Source: Flammula alnicola
Lineage: Eukaryota; Basidiomycota; Agaricomycetes; Agaricales; Strophariaceae
Direction of reading: 5' to 3'
Length of the DNA stretch: 64,000 bases
NCBI GenBank assembly: GCA_015499995.1
Contig: JADNRV010000002.1
Span: 930,001 to 994,000, forward strand
This document shows positions 23,409-35,152 of the stretch, piece by piece. Position 1 is the first letter of the stretch. Every line of letters begins with the position of its first letter. The translations under genes and the position numbers were made by a program. Below the pieces are notes generated by a model, which searched no databases, was not told where the DNA came from, and worked only from the letters and a program-made list of their open reading frames with translations.

Positions 23409-24980
23409 TCATCGTCCAGCGTGATTATAAGAAGGTGGGAATTGTACATTGGGATATTGGGCTTGGGCTTGGGCTTGGGCCTGGGCCTGGGCAATGGCTT
23501 GAGCATGCGCTCGAGCTTGATGAGCAGCAGCAGCCATGGGATCAGGATGAACAGCTGCTTGTGGGTGGTTATACATCTGCAGATTCTGTACAGGTTGCCG
23601 AGCATATTGGGCAGGATGAACGTGTTGCGGGTGTTGGCCTTGTTGTTGTTGTTGCTGTTGTTGTTGTTGCTGCTGCTGCTGCTGCTGCTGTTGATGGTAT
23701 TGCTGGGCCTGATGACCATGAGGATGCGGGAATGTAAATGCTGGCGGGGGCATTGATCCAGGCGATGTATTCAGTCCGAAAGGCGTAGGCGCGACTGCAT
23801 TGGTAAAGTATGGATGAGACAGGGCTTCAGCTGCTGAGATCCGTTCAGCGGGATCGAACTTTAGAAGCCTCTCAAGGAGATCGATGGCTAAGAGGCGATG
23901 GTTAGGCGACAGCGGGAGAGGATAAAGCAATTCACAATACCTTGCGGCGATGCCTTTGGTAGAACCTGTTGGAATGGCATCTTTGCATACCGCGGGAATT
24001 GCTTGATTTGCAGTTCAGGCTATAATGGAGTATGAGTCCTTTCCTAGCAGGGAAGAGAGAAAGACGCGAACAGTTTCCTTGAATATCTTTTGGAATTGGG
24101 CTTCGGAAGGCGTGCCTATAATTCTCATTATATGCAATAGCTGGTCTTGGTTATCTCGTCCTCTGAATAGTGGGGAACCAGAAATCATTTCGGCGAATAT
24201 GCAGCCACAAGACCAGACATCGATAGAGGTGCTGTATGTCCTAGAGCCGAGAAGAACGTCTGGGGCACGATACCACAGAGTAACTACCTGAAAAAAATAT
24301 AGGGGAAGCTTGCACACGCATATCATTACGCTTACCTCGTTCGAGAAAGTGTTGACAGGAACACCGAAGGCCCTTGCGAGACCGAAATCCCCGAGCTTCA
24401 ACTCCCCTTTCCGATTGATGAGAAGATTCTGTGGCTTGAGATCTCGATGGAGGACTTGGTTTTCGTGACAGAATGCTGTCCCCTTCAATAGTTGGAACAT
24501 GAAGCTGCGTACTGTGTTTGGATCAAGTGCGCCGCGGTCTCCGTGCTGATCCATATATTTCTTGAGATCTTGTTCGCAGTATTCGAATATGAGGACGAGC
24601 TTTGTCTCCGTATGTATCACATCATGAAGGCGAACTATGTTGACATGCTTGAGCTCCTTCATCAGGGATATCTCGCGGATAGCAGTGGATGGTGTCCCTT
24701 CTTCAGCATCGAGGTGAATTTCTTTTAGAGCCACGATTTCATTTGTTGTTCTTGATCGTCCCTTCGTATAACGTCAGAGAGTCGTCATTGTGAATCGGAT
24801 GATCCTGACCTTGAACACAGTTGCGTAGGTTCCTTCGCCTATCGATCCAGTCTGAGCATGACTGCATTTATGGCGCCCGTTGCGATTTGACCAACGTACC
24901 TAACTTTTCTAACTGAAATAGCAATCAGTTCATCGTTCAAGATGCGTGGAAGAGTAACAGCCTACCTGAATATAGTTCAT
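23409..24980 (-). CDS. PHO85: Cyclin-dependent kinase Pho85 (CDK5-like) with polyglutamine tail
   Basis: The spliced start is [19 protein letters not shown], matching Pho85 after three small 5' exons. Key motifs: catalytic Lys in V-A-L-K-E-I; helix [13 protein letters not shown], the Pho85 variant of [15 protein letters not shown] near 24430; D-F-G near 24385; [10 protein letters not shown] for the activation segment; [10 protein letters not shown]. The domain ends near H-P-Y-F (about 23810). A C-terminal tail of roughly 110 residues follows, with about 19 consecutive Gln and then Ala-Gln dipeptides, ending N-H-A-G-R. Pho85 with its cyclins controls phosphate response, glycogen, cell cycle and nutrient signalling. 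The gene is divergent from UTP5 over 241 bp. Confidence 0.93.
23639..23694. repeat. CAA/CAG (Gln) microsatellite in the PHO85 tail
   Basis: On the + strand TTG and CTG triplets alternate for about 56 bp, coding for an uninterrupted Gln run on the minus strand. A second short-period array (GGGCTT/GGGCCT hexamers, about 23459-23493) encodes the Ala-Gln repeats nearer the C-terminus. Such arrays vary in length between strains. Confidence 0.85.
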
Positions 24981-25221
24981 GAGGGTAGAGGGGTATTAAG
25001 CGGGTGGATAGGAGGAAAGGAAGGAAAGGCGCTGAGGAAAGGACGGTCGGCACCGCAGGTTGTCATAAAGTACAACAGCCTGAGCTTACATTATATCGGC
25101 CTTAATTGAAATGACTAATCTGATTAGATTACATATTCACGTGATTCAGGATCTATGTCCGTCTCGAAAAATTGACCATCACCTCTCCGGGCCCTCAACC
25201 AGACGTTCTTATTCTATAGAG

Positions 25222-27679
25222 ATGGCGTCAACAAAAAAGTCTTCAGCTTCTCACTCAAAACCACCAAAAGGTCGACCAACATCCACTTCTGCTCTTGCTC
25301 AACAACCCCTAGCAGAAACCTACCCAATCCTTTCCTCCTTCTCTCCGGATGGTACATTGTTCGCATTCGTAACACTTGCTGTCGACAAGCATCGCTTACG
25401 CGTCTATAACACCTTATCGGCCCGCGCAGTGGCGGAGCACACAGTCGACTCGGGACGTGTTTCAACACTGACTTGGAGTACTCTGATTCCAGAAGATCCA
25501 AGCCATGGAACTAGCTCCCCAAGCAAAAAGAGAAAGAAGACCCGATCAGAAGCATCAAGGACGACGCTGAAGCAGTCAAGGAGGTCGCAGTAGTTGTGCT
25601 TGGACTTTCGGATGGGGTCGTTTTGTTTTTTTCCCCTTCGCACTCCAAAATCAACTGCACATTGACACATCCGACAAGCACGTTCCCTATATTGTCCGTG
25701 GCAATTGGACTTACCAGCAAGTCGCTTGTCTGGACATCCAGTGCTGATAGCTCTATACGCCTCTGGGATGTGCAAAAGAATGCCATATTGAAGACTTGGA
25801 AACATGATGATCGTATCCCATCTACGTTTTTATCTGTCCGACCTACTGGAGAGGATGACCGGATAGACCTTCTTGTGGCTCACCATCACATCCGGCTACT
25901 TGCAGATGCATCAGCAGAGCACAATCCTACACAGACTAAACCGAAAGAAATTGCGTCGTTTACCGGTCATGCCTCCTCCATTAACGCGCTACTGTGGACA
26001 AATTCCGATGAAACGTCGACCCGGTTCTTCTCCAGTGCAGAAGCTGATCGTTTCATTTACGTTTGGGATATCGACGGCGCGTCATCAAACGAGAAACCAG
26101 TGGCATCTATCTCTCTCGATTCTGATGTTAGGACCTTCAAACTCGGAGCAGCCGACCTTCCACAACAAAGCCTGATAGCCCTCTCCACTTCTGGAAAGTT
26201 GTCATTCATCCCTATCCCATCTGATTTGCCACACATTATAGGGAACGACTCTTCTAAGATACTGTCTCTCCTGCCGCGTTCCACCCTCCCTTCCGTATCA
26301 AAAAATAATACTCGAGATCCTCTAGTTGTTGACTTCGTTTCCATACCAGGCGATGCCGGGTCAATTTGCGTTGTTCGGCTTGTCCAAGGCATTCGGCCAG
26401 TGTTCGACGTAGTTGTGAGTGTGTCTCCAGCAGTGCCTTTTCATTTCGTTCATGCTTTTTTCAGCGCTACTTGGATGCCAATGGCAACTACATCCCAACT
26501 CTTAATCTGAGTGAAGTTAATCAAGGATCCATAACTGATGGGCCTCAGGTTGGTGATTTTATGTGATATTAATCTCAACTAACTGTATCACTGAATAACA
26601 CATACAGTTGATTCCAAATAAACGCTATGCAGAGGCAGCGTCATTGGAAGTCGGCTCTGGCTTCGACATTGATCAAGGGGAAGGCGATGAAGACTCCGCG
26701 GCACAACATGAACTCGACGGTTCATTACAAGTCGATCTGGCCGAACTTTCATTAGGTCAACGACTGACAGCAGTGGCTGAAGGTGATCCAAACCCAGTTT
26801 CAGATAGTGAAGACGACGACCCCAAAGACCCCGCTCGACGATCGAAGCGACAAGAAAAAACACACGGGCCGAAATATCAGTGATTCCTGCGAATTCACTC
26901 ACCCGGACGCTGATACAAGCCCTGCATTCATCTGATTCTCGTCTTTTAGAAATGTGTTTGGCACATTCCGATCCTGTGCTAATTAGAAACACTGTCCAGA
27001 GGCTTCCACCTCAATTGGCCATCCCACTAATAACTGTTTGCGTGGAAAGGCTGGGAAGAGGTCCGCGGGCCGCAAATATGAAAGGTGGTGGCGGGGGCGA
27101 GCTCACAACGTGGCTCTGGTCTTTTGGTGTGGCTTAAAACCGTGCTCGCGGTTCATACTGGCCACTTAATGACGGTGAGTCAATCCATGCTGAAGGCGAC
27201 GAATACGATCATGTTCTTAACTACTCAATTAGATACCAGACCTGGTTGCGCGCCTCTCGGGACTTCATGCGACTCTGACGGCTAGATTGAGTCTGCATGA
27301 CAGCCTACTCTCTTTGAGCGGCCGCTTGGACATGGTGCTTTCTCAAGTAGAAATACGGGCTTCCACAACTCCTGCGTCTCTTGCACCTCTGCGAGACAAG
27401 ACAGGTCAGGCGAAGAAAGGGTCCCTCATGAGGCGTTATGTCGAAGGAGAGACTGATTCCGGCGAGGATGACGCAAAGATGGATGTCGAAGTCGAAGCAT
27501 CAAGCGACGATGAAGGCAGTATCGAGGATATTGAATTGGGCGGAGACAGCGAAAACGAGGCCAGCGAAGAGGATGGGTTCAGCGACAGTGATGACGGAGA
27601 TGGTGCTATATCAAAATTTATTGATGATGAAGCGGAAGAGGATTATAGTGATGAAGAGGACGAGGACGAAAGCGAATAA
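25222..27679 (+). CDS. UTP5: WD-repeat U3 snoRNP protein Utp5/WDR43, with two frame breaks
   Basis: The chosen start M-A-S-T-K-K-S-S-A (25222) precedes L-S-S-F-S-P-D-G-T-L-F-A, a first WD blade. Further blades read S-S-A-D-S-S-I-R-L-W-D-V (about 25740) and S-S-A-E-A-D-R-F-I-Y-V-W-D-I (about 26035). The C-terminal half holds the Utp12 domain (A-L-H-S-S-D-S-R-L-L-E-M-C-L from 26920 and L-L-V-W-L-K-T-V-L-A-V-H-T-G-H from 27115), then an acidic D/E/S tail. Utp5 is part of the t-UTP subcomplex needed for rRNA transcription and early 18S processing in the nucleolus. Two single-base disruptions interrupt the frame: one base seems missing near 25525-25560, between K-K-R-K-K and A-V-K-E-V-A-V-V-V; one extra G seems present in the G5 run near 27095. 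Introns flank 26413 and 26548. Confidence 0.88.
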
Positions 27680-28042
27680 TGCCTGGTTATGATCTGGATG
27701 CTAGATACTAGTCATTTTGCCGCTCATCATCTTGTGGTATTTTGTACCAGCTGCAGTTTCGATACCTCGATACCAGCCTCCCATATCCAAGTTATTCTTG
27801 GATTCACTGACACAACGTCTCGACGAACAGAACACTTCATTTTAGCAAATTTCTGATTCTTTTTTCGGAGTCATTCGCGTTCCCTGAGTCTGGATTCCTT
27901 TCTGCTTACGTAATTTGCACGTGATAAGTCCATTCTAACTTCTCCCAGCAGTGTCTGTTTAATTTGAAGCATTCTAACCTCTCAGTCTGTGAGCAAGGCC
28001 GCATTCCACTTTCCTTCCCGCCGCACGCAAATTCGATTCTCT
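27680..28042. other. Gap between UTP5 and VAC8
   Basis: About 360 bp in tandem orientation, expected to hold the UTP5 3' UTR and VAC8 promoter. CACGTGATAA occurs near 27919-27928 (an E-box-like CACGTG with an adjacent GATAA). No gene is seen. Confidence 0.45.
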
Positions 28043-30432
28043 ATGGGCAACATTGCAAGCTGCTGTGAATCATGCTGTAGGTCTTTCCCTGTTCTTGCGC
28101 GTTGAGACATTTGCTGAACGGCGGCATTAGTCCACGGGCGCAGGTCGCAATCCTATGAACCTTTGTTACTGGAGAACGAGCGGGAAGCTGTGGCGGATTT
28201 GCTCCAATACTTAGAGAGTAAGAAACCTTTCTTTTGCAGGCAGTTATTGTTTTATATATACTTGAACGACAGATCGAACCACAACCAATTTCTTCACGGG
28301 GTCTCCATTGTCAGCTTTGACAACACTCTCCTTCTCCGACAATGTGGATTTGCAGCGGAGTGCTGCTCTCGCCTTCGCAGAAATCACAGAGAAAGAAGTT
28401 CGTCCAGTCGGTCGAGATACACTGGATCCCATTCTCTTTTTGCTCAGTAGCCACGATACGGAAGTACAGCGGGCTGCAAGCGCTGCATTGGGAAATCTCG
28501 CAGTTAACAGTGAGTTCCCTTGCTTCTAAAACCATAAGTACATCATCATTTATATCTTCTTCAGCCGACAACAAACTACTTATTGTGAAGCTTGGGGGTT
28601 TGGAGCCTTTGATCCGCCAAATGCTCAGTCCCAATGTGGAAGTGCAATGTAATGCCGTTGGTTGTGTCACGAATCTCGCTACTCATGGTCAGTCTCCTGA
28701 AGTTCAAATAGCTCGAATCTTACTGTTTTCGAGTTTAGATGACAACAAGACCAAGATCGCAAAGTCAGGTGCCTTGGTTCCCCTTACACGGCTAGCCCGT
28801 TCGAAGGACATGAGGGTACAGCGTAATGCTACTGGTGCTTTGTTGAACATGACACATTCAGGTTAGAGTTCCGTCGGTAACTATTTCAAATAGGTGCTCA
28901 TCTCAACCTTGGTAGACGAGAACAGACAGCAGCTCGTCAACGCTGGCGCCATTCCAGTCCTCGTGAGCCTCTTGAACTCACCAGATACGGATGTGCAATA
29001 CTATTGCACAACCGCCTTGAGTAACATTGCCGTGGATGGCGAGTATTCTTATCTATAGTCACCAACATCTTCTAATACCTTTTTCGCAGGTGCTAACCGG
29101 AAGAAACTGGCACAAAGCGAGCCGAAACTTGTCACCAGTCTCGTATTGCTTATGGATAGTCCAAGCTTGAAAGTCCAATGTCAGGCGGCTCTCGCTTTGC
29201 GGAACCTTGCCAGTGATGGTTAGTGCATTTTACTCGCTCTTTCGAATATAAGTCTTGAATCACTTTCCAGAGAAATACCAATTGGAGATCGTGAAAGCTG
29301 ATGGTCTACAATCTTTACTTCGCCTACTCCAGTCCACGTATCTTCCCCTTATTTTGTCATCCGCTGCGTGTGTCCGCAACGTATCCATTCATCCGCAGAA
29401 CGAGTCGCCTATCATCGAATCTGGCTTCCTGCAGCCCTTGATTAATCTCCTGTCTTTCAAGGACAATGAAGAAGTCCAATGCCACGCCATCTCGACTCTG
29501 CGAAATCTCGCTGCTAGCTCAGAGAAGAACAAGAAGGCCATAGTCAAGGCGGGTGCTGTCCAATCAATAAAAGAGCTTGTCCTCGAAGTGCCGATTAACG
29601 TTCAAAGCGAGATGACTGCATGTGTTGCTGTTCTTGCATTAAGTGGTGAGTATCAATGGCGTTAGTGATTCGTACCACTTATATCTTATATTGCAGACGA
29701 ATTGAAGGGACAACTCCTGGAAATGGGAATTTGCGAAGTCCTTATTCCTCTTACGAATTCTCCGAGTTCTGAGGTTCAGGGCAATAGTGCAGCAGCACTT
29801 GGGAACCTATCATCGAAAGGTATTGATGTTATTAACTCCCAAGTAATATGGTTACTGATTGTCCTGACTTAGATGGCCGTTCACCAACAGATGACTACTC
29901 AGCGTTCAACGAAGTATGGGACAAACCCGACGGCGGCATGCATAAATATTTGTATCGCTTCTTGACCAGTCCTGATGCTACGTTCCAACACATTGCCGTA
30001 TGGACCATTGTTCAGTTGCTTGAATCGGGTGGTAAGTATCTTCATCCATATCCCTTAGTAGTACGACCTGACATCTTCCTTGAAGATCCTCAACTTATCA
30101 GCAACATCCGGAGCTCCAACATCTTGATTCCAAATATCAGGAACTTGGCAACATCACGGACAACTTCTCCTACATCATCTGTTGGAACACCCGGATCACA
30201 CCACTCTCAACATTCATACCAGGAGACGGAAACAAACGATGGTCAGGGTGAAATTCAGCTGCTTTCTCGCAGAATCCTTGATTTCGTGGACCTTGACATC
30301 GACGGGTTGGTTTCTACGAGTGTGCCAGGGTCTCATGTACAACCAGGATCATCATTGGGAAGTTCGAGTCGTGATCACGAAGAGCTTCGGCGAAGTGTGA
30401 GGGAAGCCTTGACGCCTGGATCTCATCGTTAG
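28043..30432 (+). CDS. VAC8: Vacuolar armadillo-repeat protein Vac8
   Basis: The N-terminus [12 protein letters not shown] carries a Gly2 for myristoylation and paired Cys for palmitoylation, the Vac8 membrane anchor. Armadillo repeats follow without interruption, marked by recurring phrases such as [29 protein letters not shown] and [14 protein letters not shown]. Introns fall between or near the ends of repeats. The C-terminal tail (from about 30130) is Ser/Thr/Pro-rich and ends A-L-T-P-G-S-H-R. Vac8 sits on the vacuole and serves vacuole inheritance, homotypic fusion, the nucleus-vacuole junction and the cytoplasm-to-vacuole pathway. All exons join in frame and nothing is missing. Confidence 0.96.
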
Positions 30433-31023
30433 ACGCATTTGTTTTTCCATGGACGAACTTTTAGTGTGATTTTTCTTTTCTTGTGTGTCATTTAGGCGTT
30501 CTCATATCTCTCTTTATTGTTTGCCAAAAGTCAGTCGATTATTCTACTTTATGCGCTTCAGTCTTGGTTCTTCGTAACGTTGGCCTTCCAGACTTTCCAA
30601 CCCTGTGTGGTTTGCTATTCTCCTCTCTTATCAGACGGTCGATTAGATCCCGTTAAGTCTGCGCACTTGATGGTCTGAGTCCCATTTGGACAATAACCTT
30701 GCAACAAACACGTGGGTGTAATTGACAAAAGCAAATGTGTTTACCATTCCCCGAACCACACAACAACCTCGTGGTTCCCATGAAAGCCGGGCGTTTTGGC
30801 TGCTGGTTGAGGCCTGTTCACACACATCCTTTACTTTTACTCCCTTGCCTCCTGTTCTCTCCTCGATAGACAACTATCTTGTCCGACAGTCACTCGGGCT
30901 GCGCCCAGACCTTTCTGCTTCACACTCCATTGTTCTATATATTCCACTGTCAATCAGCTAGCCCCTTTCTTGGACCTTCTCACTAAATTTTATCTACGCT
31001 TGCAAAGTGCATCGATCTTCCCA
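30433..31023. other. Promoter region of the GH16 gene and VAC8 3' end
   Basis: About 590 bp in tandem orientation. A TATATA stretch lies at 30936-30941, about 85 bp before the GH16 ATG, a fair TATA position. The stretch from about 30820 is C/T-rich, as is common in fungal core promoters. No gene is seen; open frames here lack family features. Confidence 0.5.
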
Positions 31024-32754
31024 ATGATTTCCTTCCGATATCTTCCCATATACGCAGTTCTGCTGGCAGTGGATCAATCGTTAGCGTCGCATACCCTCGT
31101 CCATCGTGCGGTGCATAAACTTCACCAGAACGCCGTTCACCATACCCATAGTCTCGCGCAGGATCTTCGTGTGGCCTTCGGTAGCATTCTTGTCCCTCGA
31201 GCTGACTCCATCCAAGCCAATCATGTCGTATATTGCAAACCCGGGAAACAAACAACCTTCGGAGGTGGAACCACTGTAGGCAGTGGAAATGCGACGACGG
31301 CTACCGGTGCCACCAGCATTACTGGTAGTGGAACTTCACGCTCTCCAACGAGTACGAAAGTTGCCTCGAGTCCGACCTCAAGTGTTTCAGCATCTTCGCC
31401 ATGGAAGTTGATCGAGTCGCACGTAAGTATTTCAATCATCACTCCGCCGTTTTTATTTAGCCTTTCACTGGCAACAGCAAGGGCAGAACTTTTTCAATGG
31501 TTGGAATTTTTTTACCGGTGGCGATCCGACAGATGGTCAGGCTTGATTTGTTTACGCGGCATCACCTTATTTCTCAAAGTTCATTTGTAGGACTCGTGAC
31601 CTATATTGACCAGAATACAGCGGTATGTTCCCCTTAGTTTCTCCTGCAGCATTTCTGATCATTTATTAAACTAGAACTCAAGTGGGCTCTTGGAAGTGAA
31701 CTCCCAAGGCAATGCTATTATGCGTGTTGAAACGACACCCGTTGTCTCGGGCAATCGGAAAAGCATTCGCATCACGACACAAAGTCAATTCAACGGCGGA
31801 TTGGTTATTATGGACTCCGCCCATATGCCCACAGGGTGCGGGACTTGGCCGTGAGTGATTGCTGCCTTTTCTTCCGCGATTTGACATCCTGAATGACCAC
31901 TTATAGGGCGTTTTGGACCAATGGTATGTTTGAAATAATTACAATATGTCAGGAATGCTCAATGTTGTTTAGGCCCTAATTGGCCTATTGATGGCGAAAT
32001 CGACATTGTCGAGGGCGTTCACGATTATACCAACAACCAAGCTACGGTCCATACCAATGTTGGCTGTACTCTTGCAAGTTCAAGTTCAAATACGCTAGCC
32101 ATCTCTGGATCCGTTATCGGCGGGACCGATTGTGCAGCTTTGACGACAGGTAATCAAGGGTGCGGAATTCGCTCTTCCTCAAACAATTCGTTCGGTGCTG
32201 GATTCAATTCCAATGGAGGCGGCACGTATGCTAGTGCGTCGACTCTTTTTCTGCTTTCCTGTCAACTTGCTAATCATCAATCAGTGAAATGGGACACATC
32301 CGGAGTTGCTGTGTACTTCTTCCCGTCCGGCTCTGTCCCCGCAGACATTACCGCAGGACTTCCCCAACCAGACAGTTGGGGTACTGCACAGGCAAGGTGG
32401 CCTGCTACTTCTTGTGACCCGTTCACGTTTTTCGTCGATCATTCTGCAATCTTCGATACGACATTATGGCACGTTGATGCATTTATTGCCTCTGATTGAT
32501 ATTAACATAGTAATGCAGTGGGCAATGGGCGGGTGCTGTTTGGAGCTCGGCCGGCATTCCGGGGCAAGCACAAAGCTGCGCCCAAAGAACAGGTGTCTCA
32601 ACTTGCGAGGCTTTCGTCCAAGCCAACGGAGCGTCCCTGAGCGAGGCCTGTGCGTCATCTCCCTCTTATGTCTTATACACAGAGGCTTTACTAACAGAAA
32701 TTCTCTATAGATTGGGAGGTCAGAAGTGTCAAGATTTACCAGTTGCAAAACTGA
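31024..32754 (+). CDS. Secreted GH16 endo-1,3(4)-beta-glucanase-like protein
   Basis: The start M-I-S-F-R-Y-L-P-I-Y begins a signal peptide (cleavage probably after S-L-A-S). A linker with many Ser, Thr and Gly (about 31250-31410) precedes the catalytic domain. The GH16 active-site motif reads G-E-I-D-I-V-E-G-V near 32000, preceded by G-P-N-W-P-I-D, with the two Glu as nucleophile and acid/base. Other family strings are T-W-P-A-F-W-T-N-G, V-H-T-N-V-G-C-T and W-A-G-A-V-W-S near 32525. The end V-R-S-V-K-I-Y-Q-L-Q-N-stop at 32754 is typical of basidiomycete laminarinase-like members. Substrate could be external beta-glucan or the fungus's own wall. The exon joins D-P-T-D-G/L-V-T-Y-I-D-Q (intron 31533-31589) restores the frame. 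Confidence 0.9.
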
Positions 32755-33293
32755 CGACGAGGACGACGCTATGATTGTAAGCTCTACACAGACCAACTTG
32801 CGCTTGAAGCTTGAAGGTCGGTATTTACCCTGCACTGGTTATATACCTTGTGAACTGTATACCTAGTATACCTAGTATATCTATTGCCCCACCTATCACG
32901 TACTTATCACACATAACATATCTGTATCAGCTATAGAGAATCCTGCTTAAATAAGAGCGAAAATAAATTGTTCAACGGAAGGCTTCATTTCTTGACAAAT
33001 CTGCCTCATGTTAACCTTAGGACAAACTTGCAGCAAACTCAACTTGAGCTCAAGGCCTGATGCGATCCAAACGGGGAGAAACTATTTTTGTACTCATCAA
33101 AGGACGTCGACAGCTGGCAGAAGGTTATTTGAGTTATTTTTAGATACACTTCGCTTGTCTAGAAGTACATACAAAGCTACTTACATAGAATACATACGAT
33201 TAGCAGAAGTCCTGATATGTACATAGCAATCTAATCCAAAATATACGACAGATTCAGACACCAGCATATTGGAATCCTTTACAACAGTTAGTG
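32755..33293. other. Gap between convergent GH16 and YSC84 genes
   Basis: About 540 bp, AT-rich, without a recognisable gene; it probably holds two 3' UTRs. An AATAAATTG stretch at about 32961 is a candidate polyadenylation element for the GH16 gene. Short open frames inside show no family resemblance. Confidence 0.5.
32857..32883. repeat. Three copies of a 9-bp unit
   Basis: The unit GTATACCTA is repeated perfectly at 32857-32865 and 32866-32874; a third copy at 32875-32883 has one change (GTATATCTA). It lies in the 3' region of the GH16 gene. No function is suggested. Confidence 0.8.
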
Positions 33294-35152
33294 TTAGGCA
33301 AGTTCAACAAAGTTTGCCGGGAATATTCCCTGACCCCCATTAACTTTCCCAGTCCACCTGTATTACAACCAGGGTCAATGATGGTGAAGACGAGAAATCG
33401 AAAAAAAATACCAGTCATCGACACTGTTGCTCTTTTTGGTAACAGTGATTACATCTCCCTTCCGAAAAGACAGGTCGCCTTCCTAGTTTTTGAGGGATTA
33501 TTATTAAGATACGTCACCTTTCAATAATATAAGTGAAACGTGCCTGTACAGCGCTGAAGTCATACAGAGCAATTGCACGAGCCACGCCTTCATGAGGTAA
33601 CAAAGGTTTAGTTAACTCCTCGCGCGGTCTTAAGAATGGAACAGCCGAAGGAAGTCCTCTACTCTGGGATGAAGCCGAATTCGCCAAGAAATCAATGTCG
33701 TCCTGACTGGCAAGAGGCGAACGATTGCGGTAATCCAAAGAGGTGGCACGGAGGTGGGGTGAAAACGGGGAAGTTGGCTTCATGTTAGGTCGAGAAATTT
33801 GGCCGAAAGGTTTCGGGCTTGGTGAAGATGTCGAGAAAGGATTGGTATTACTCTCGAAACTTGAGTCAGGGGACGTCTCGAAAACCTTCGGCCGCAACGA
33901 TGTCTGTTGCTCTGGAGTGAAGTCAGACTCGAATTTCGTATTGAAGTTATTATAGTTGCCGCCATCCCAAGTAATATTCCGAGAATGTGATTTAATTCCA
34001 TCGCCACCGAAGTACGATCCCGAATCGTTCTCCTCATCCCAAGAAGCTGGTGGAAAAGAGGGTGTATCTCCCTTTTTCTTCTTTCGAAGGAACGAAGGTG
34101 ACTTGTTACCAGGACCAGGGCTGGCTACTCCTCCAAAAGCATATGTACCGCCTGGAGTTCTGGGAATATCCTCGTTTACCCACTCTCTGCCTCCAGGCAT
34201 ACCTGTACACGCTTCCAATGTTTTTATCAACGGCATAGCCCATGGTGGACGGTCGACAGTGCCTCCAAGTAGTAACCTAGCTGTAACGGGAGAGTTGTAT
34301 GCCTGGAAGTTAGCATCTTGACGTTCCATGATTACAGACCCTTCAACAGAAACCCCGCCAAAGAGCCCCCGAGTTTTCGAATAGCTATACCTGCACTGCC
34401 TGTATCAGCAATTTGTCCAGAAAATAAATCAGGGGTATGATCTACATTGCTGCGACTTTGCCGTTTGTGTTCAAAGCACCTGACGCCTCACCGGTACGTC
34501 CCAACGGACCAAGGGCAATGCTCATATTACCTCCTAAAGTCAAAGATCCTGCTGCCATGAACGATCTCTGTAAAAATTTGGTGAGCAAGAATATAAGGAA
34601 GCATCTTCGAAACTCACTCACAATAGCCTTTGGAATCGTAAACGGAAAGCATTAGTTCGCGAGGGAACAATAGAGATGATCAAATTACGCACAGAACGGG
34701 AGTTGAGGACTATCAAGAAATCTGTCATTTCCGCACCGGCTTGACCACCAAAACCTAATCCTGCGGTGCCTATTGCGCTGGGGGCAGACCAAGCTGAAAG
34801 AACAGCGACACAGACGCGTAAGCACATGAATCAAGATCCAGATTGCATCCAGAAGAAAATTAAGACGAACTTCCGTCATCCAACCTGGCAATGACTATGC
34901 CACTTCCTGCTCTAGCAGAAAACACAAAGCCTGCCTTGACAATAGTAAAGATTGCAAAGCCTTTTGCATTCTCAAGTATAGCGCGTGGGATGACGCCATC
35001 CAGTCCGTTATTACCGTTGTCAACGAATGATTTGACTGTGGGCAGCTTCGGTAAGCAACGGCTGGAGGAAGTAGAAAGAGAGCCCTACATATCTTGGCAG
35101 CTTTTTCGCATTCTTTGGGGAGTGGTTGGGGTAGCGGATTGCCGAGCTTCAT
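33294..35152 (-). CDS. SH3 protein of the Ysc84/Lsb3 (SH3YL1) family
   Basis: The start M-K-L-G-N-P-L-P-Q-P-L-P-K-E-C is the usual SYLF (Ysc84) domain opening. The domain continues with G-L-D-G-V-I-P-R-A-I-L, G-F-A-I-F-T-I-V-K-A-G-F and G-F-G-G-Q-A-G-A-E-M-T-D-F (near 34760), ending around the D-R-P-P-W-A string (34250). A long Ser/Pro-rich linker (about 200 residues) leads to one C-terminal SH3 domain: A-L-Y-D-F-S-A-V-Q / G-D-L-S-F-R-K-G-D-V-I / W-T-G-K-V-N-G / G-I-F-P-A-N-F-V-E-L. Family members bind phosphoinositides and actin through SYLF, and Las17/WASP-type ligands through SH3, at endocytic sites. The intron inside the SH3 appears to be GC-AG. The stop is TAA at 33296-33294. Confidence 0.93.
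33483..33543 (-). other. Apparent GC-AG intron in the SH3 domain
   Basis: The join Y-D-F-S-A-V-Q then E-G-D-L-S-F has the exact spacing of SH3 domains. It needs donor GCACGT directly after CAG and acceptor AACTAG. A GT donor six bases upstream (GTACAG) would keep the frame but lose two residues. Length is 61 nt. Confidence 0.6.

Noticed and set aside
23402..23756. Plus-strand open frames of Leu-rich, Gly-Leu-rich and Ala/Val-rich protein.
   Set aside because: They are the complementary reading of the PHO85 Gln and Ala-Gln repeats.
25524..25530. Programmed -1 frameshift in UTP5.
   Set aside because: C-AAA-AAG is not a full X-XXY-YYZ heptamer, no strong downstream pseudoknot is apparent, and similar breaks occur in other genes, which favours sequence error.
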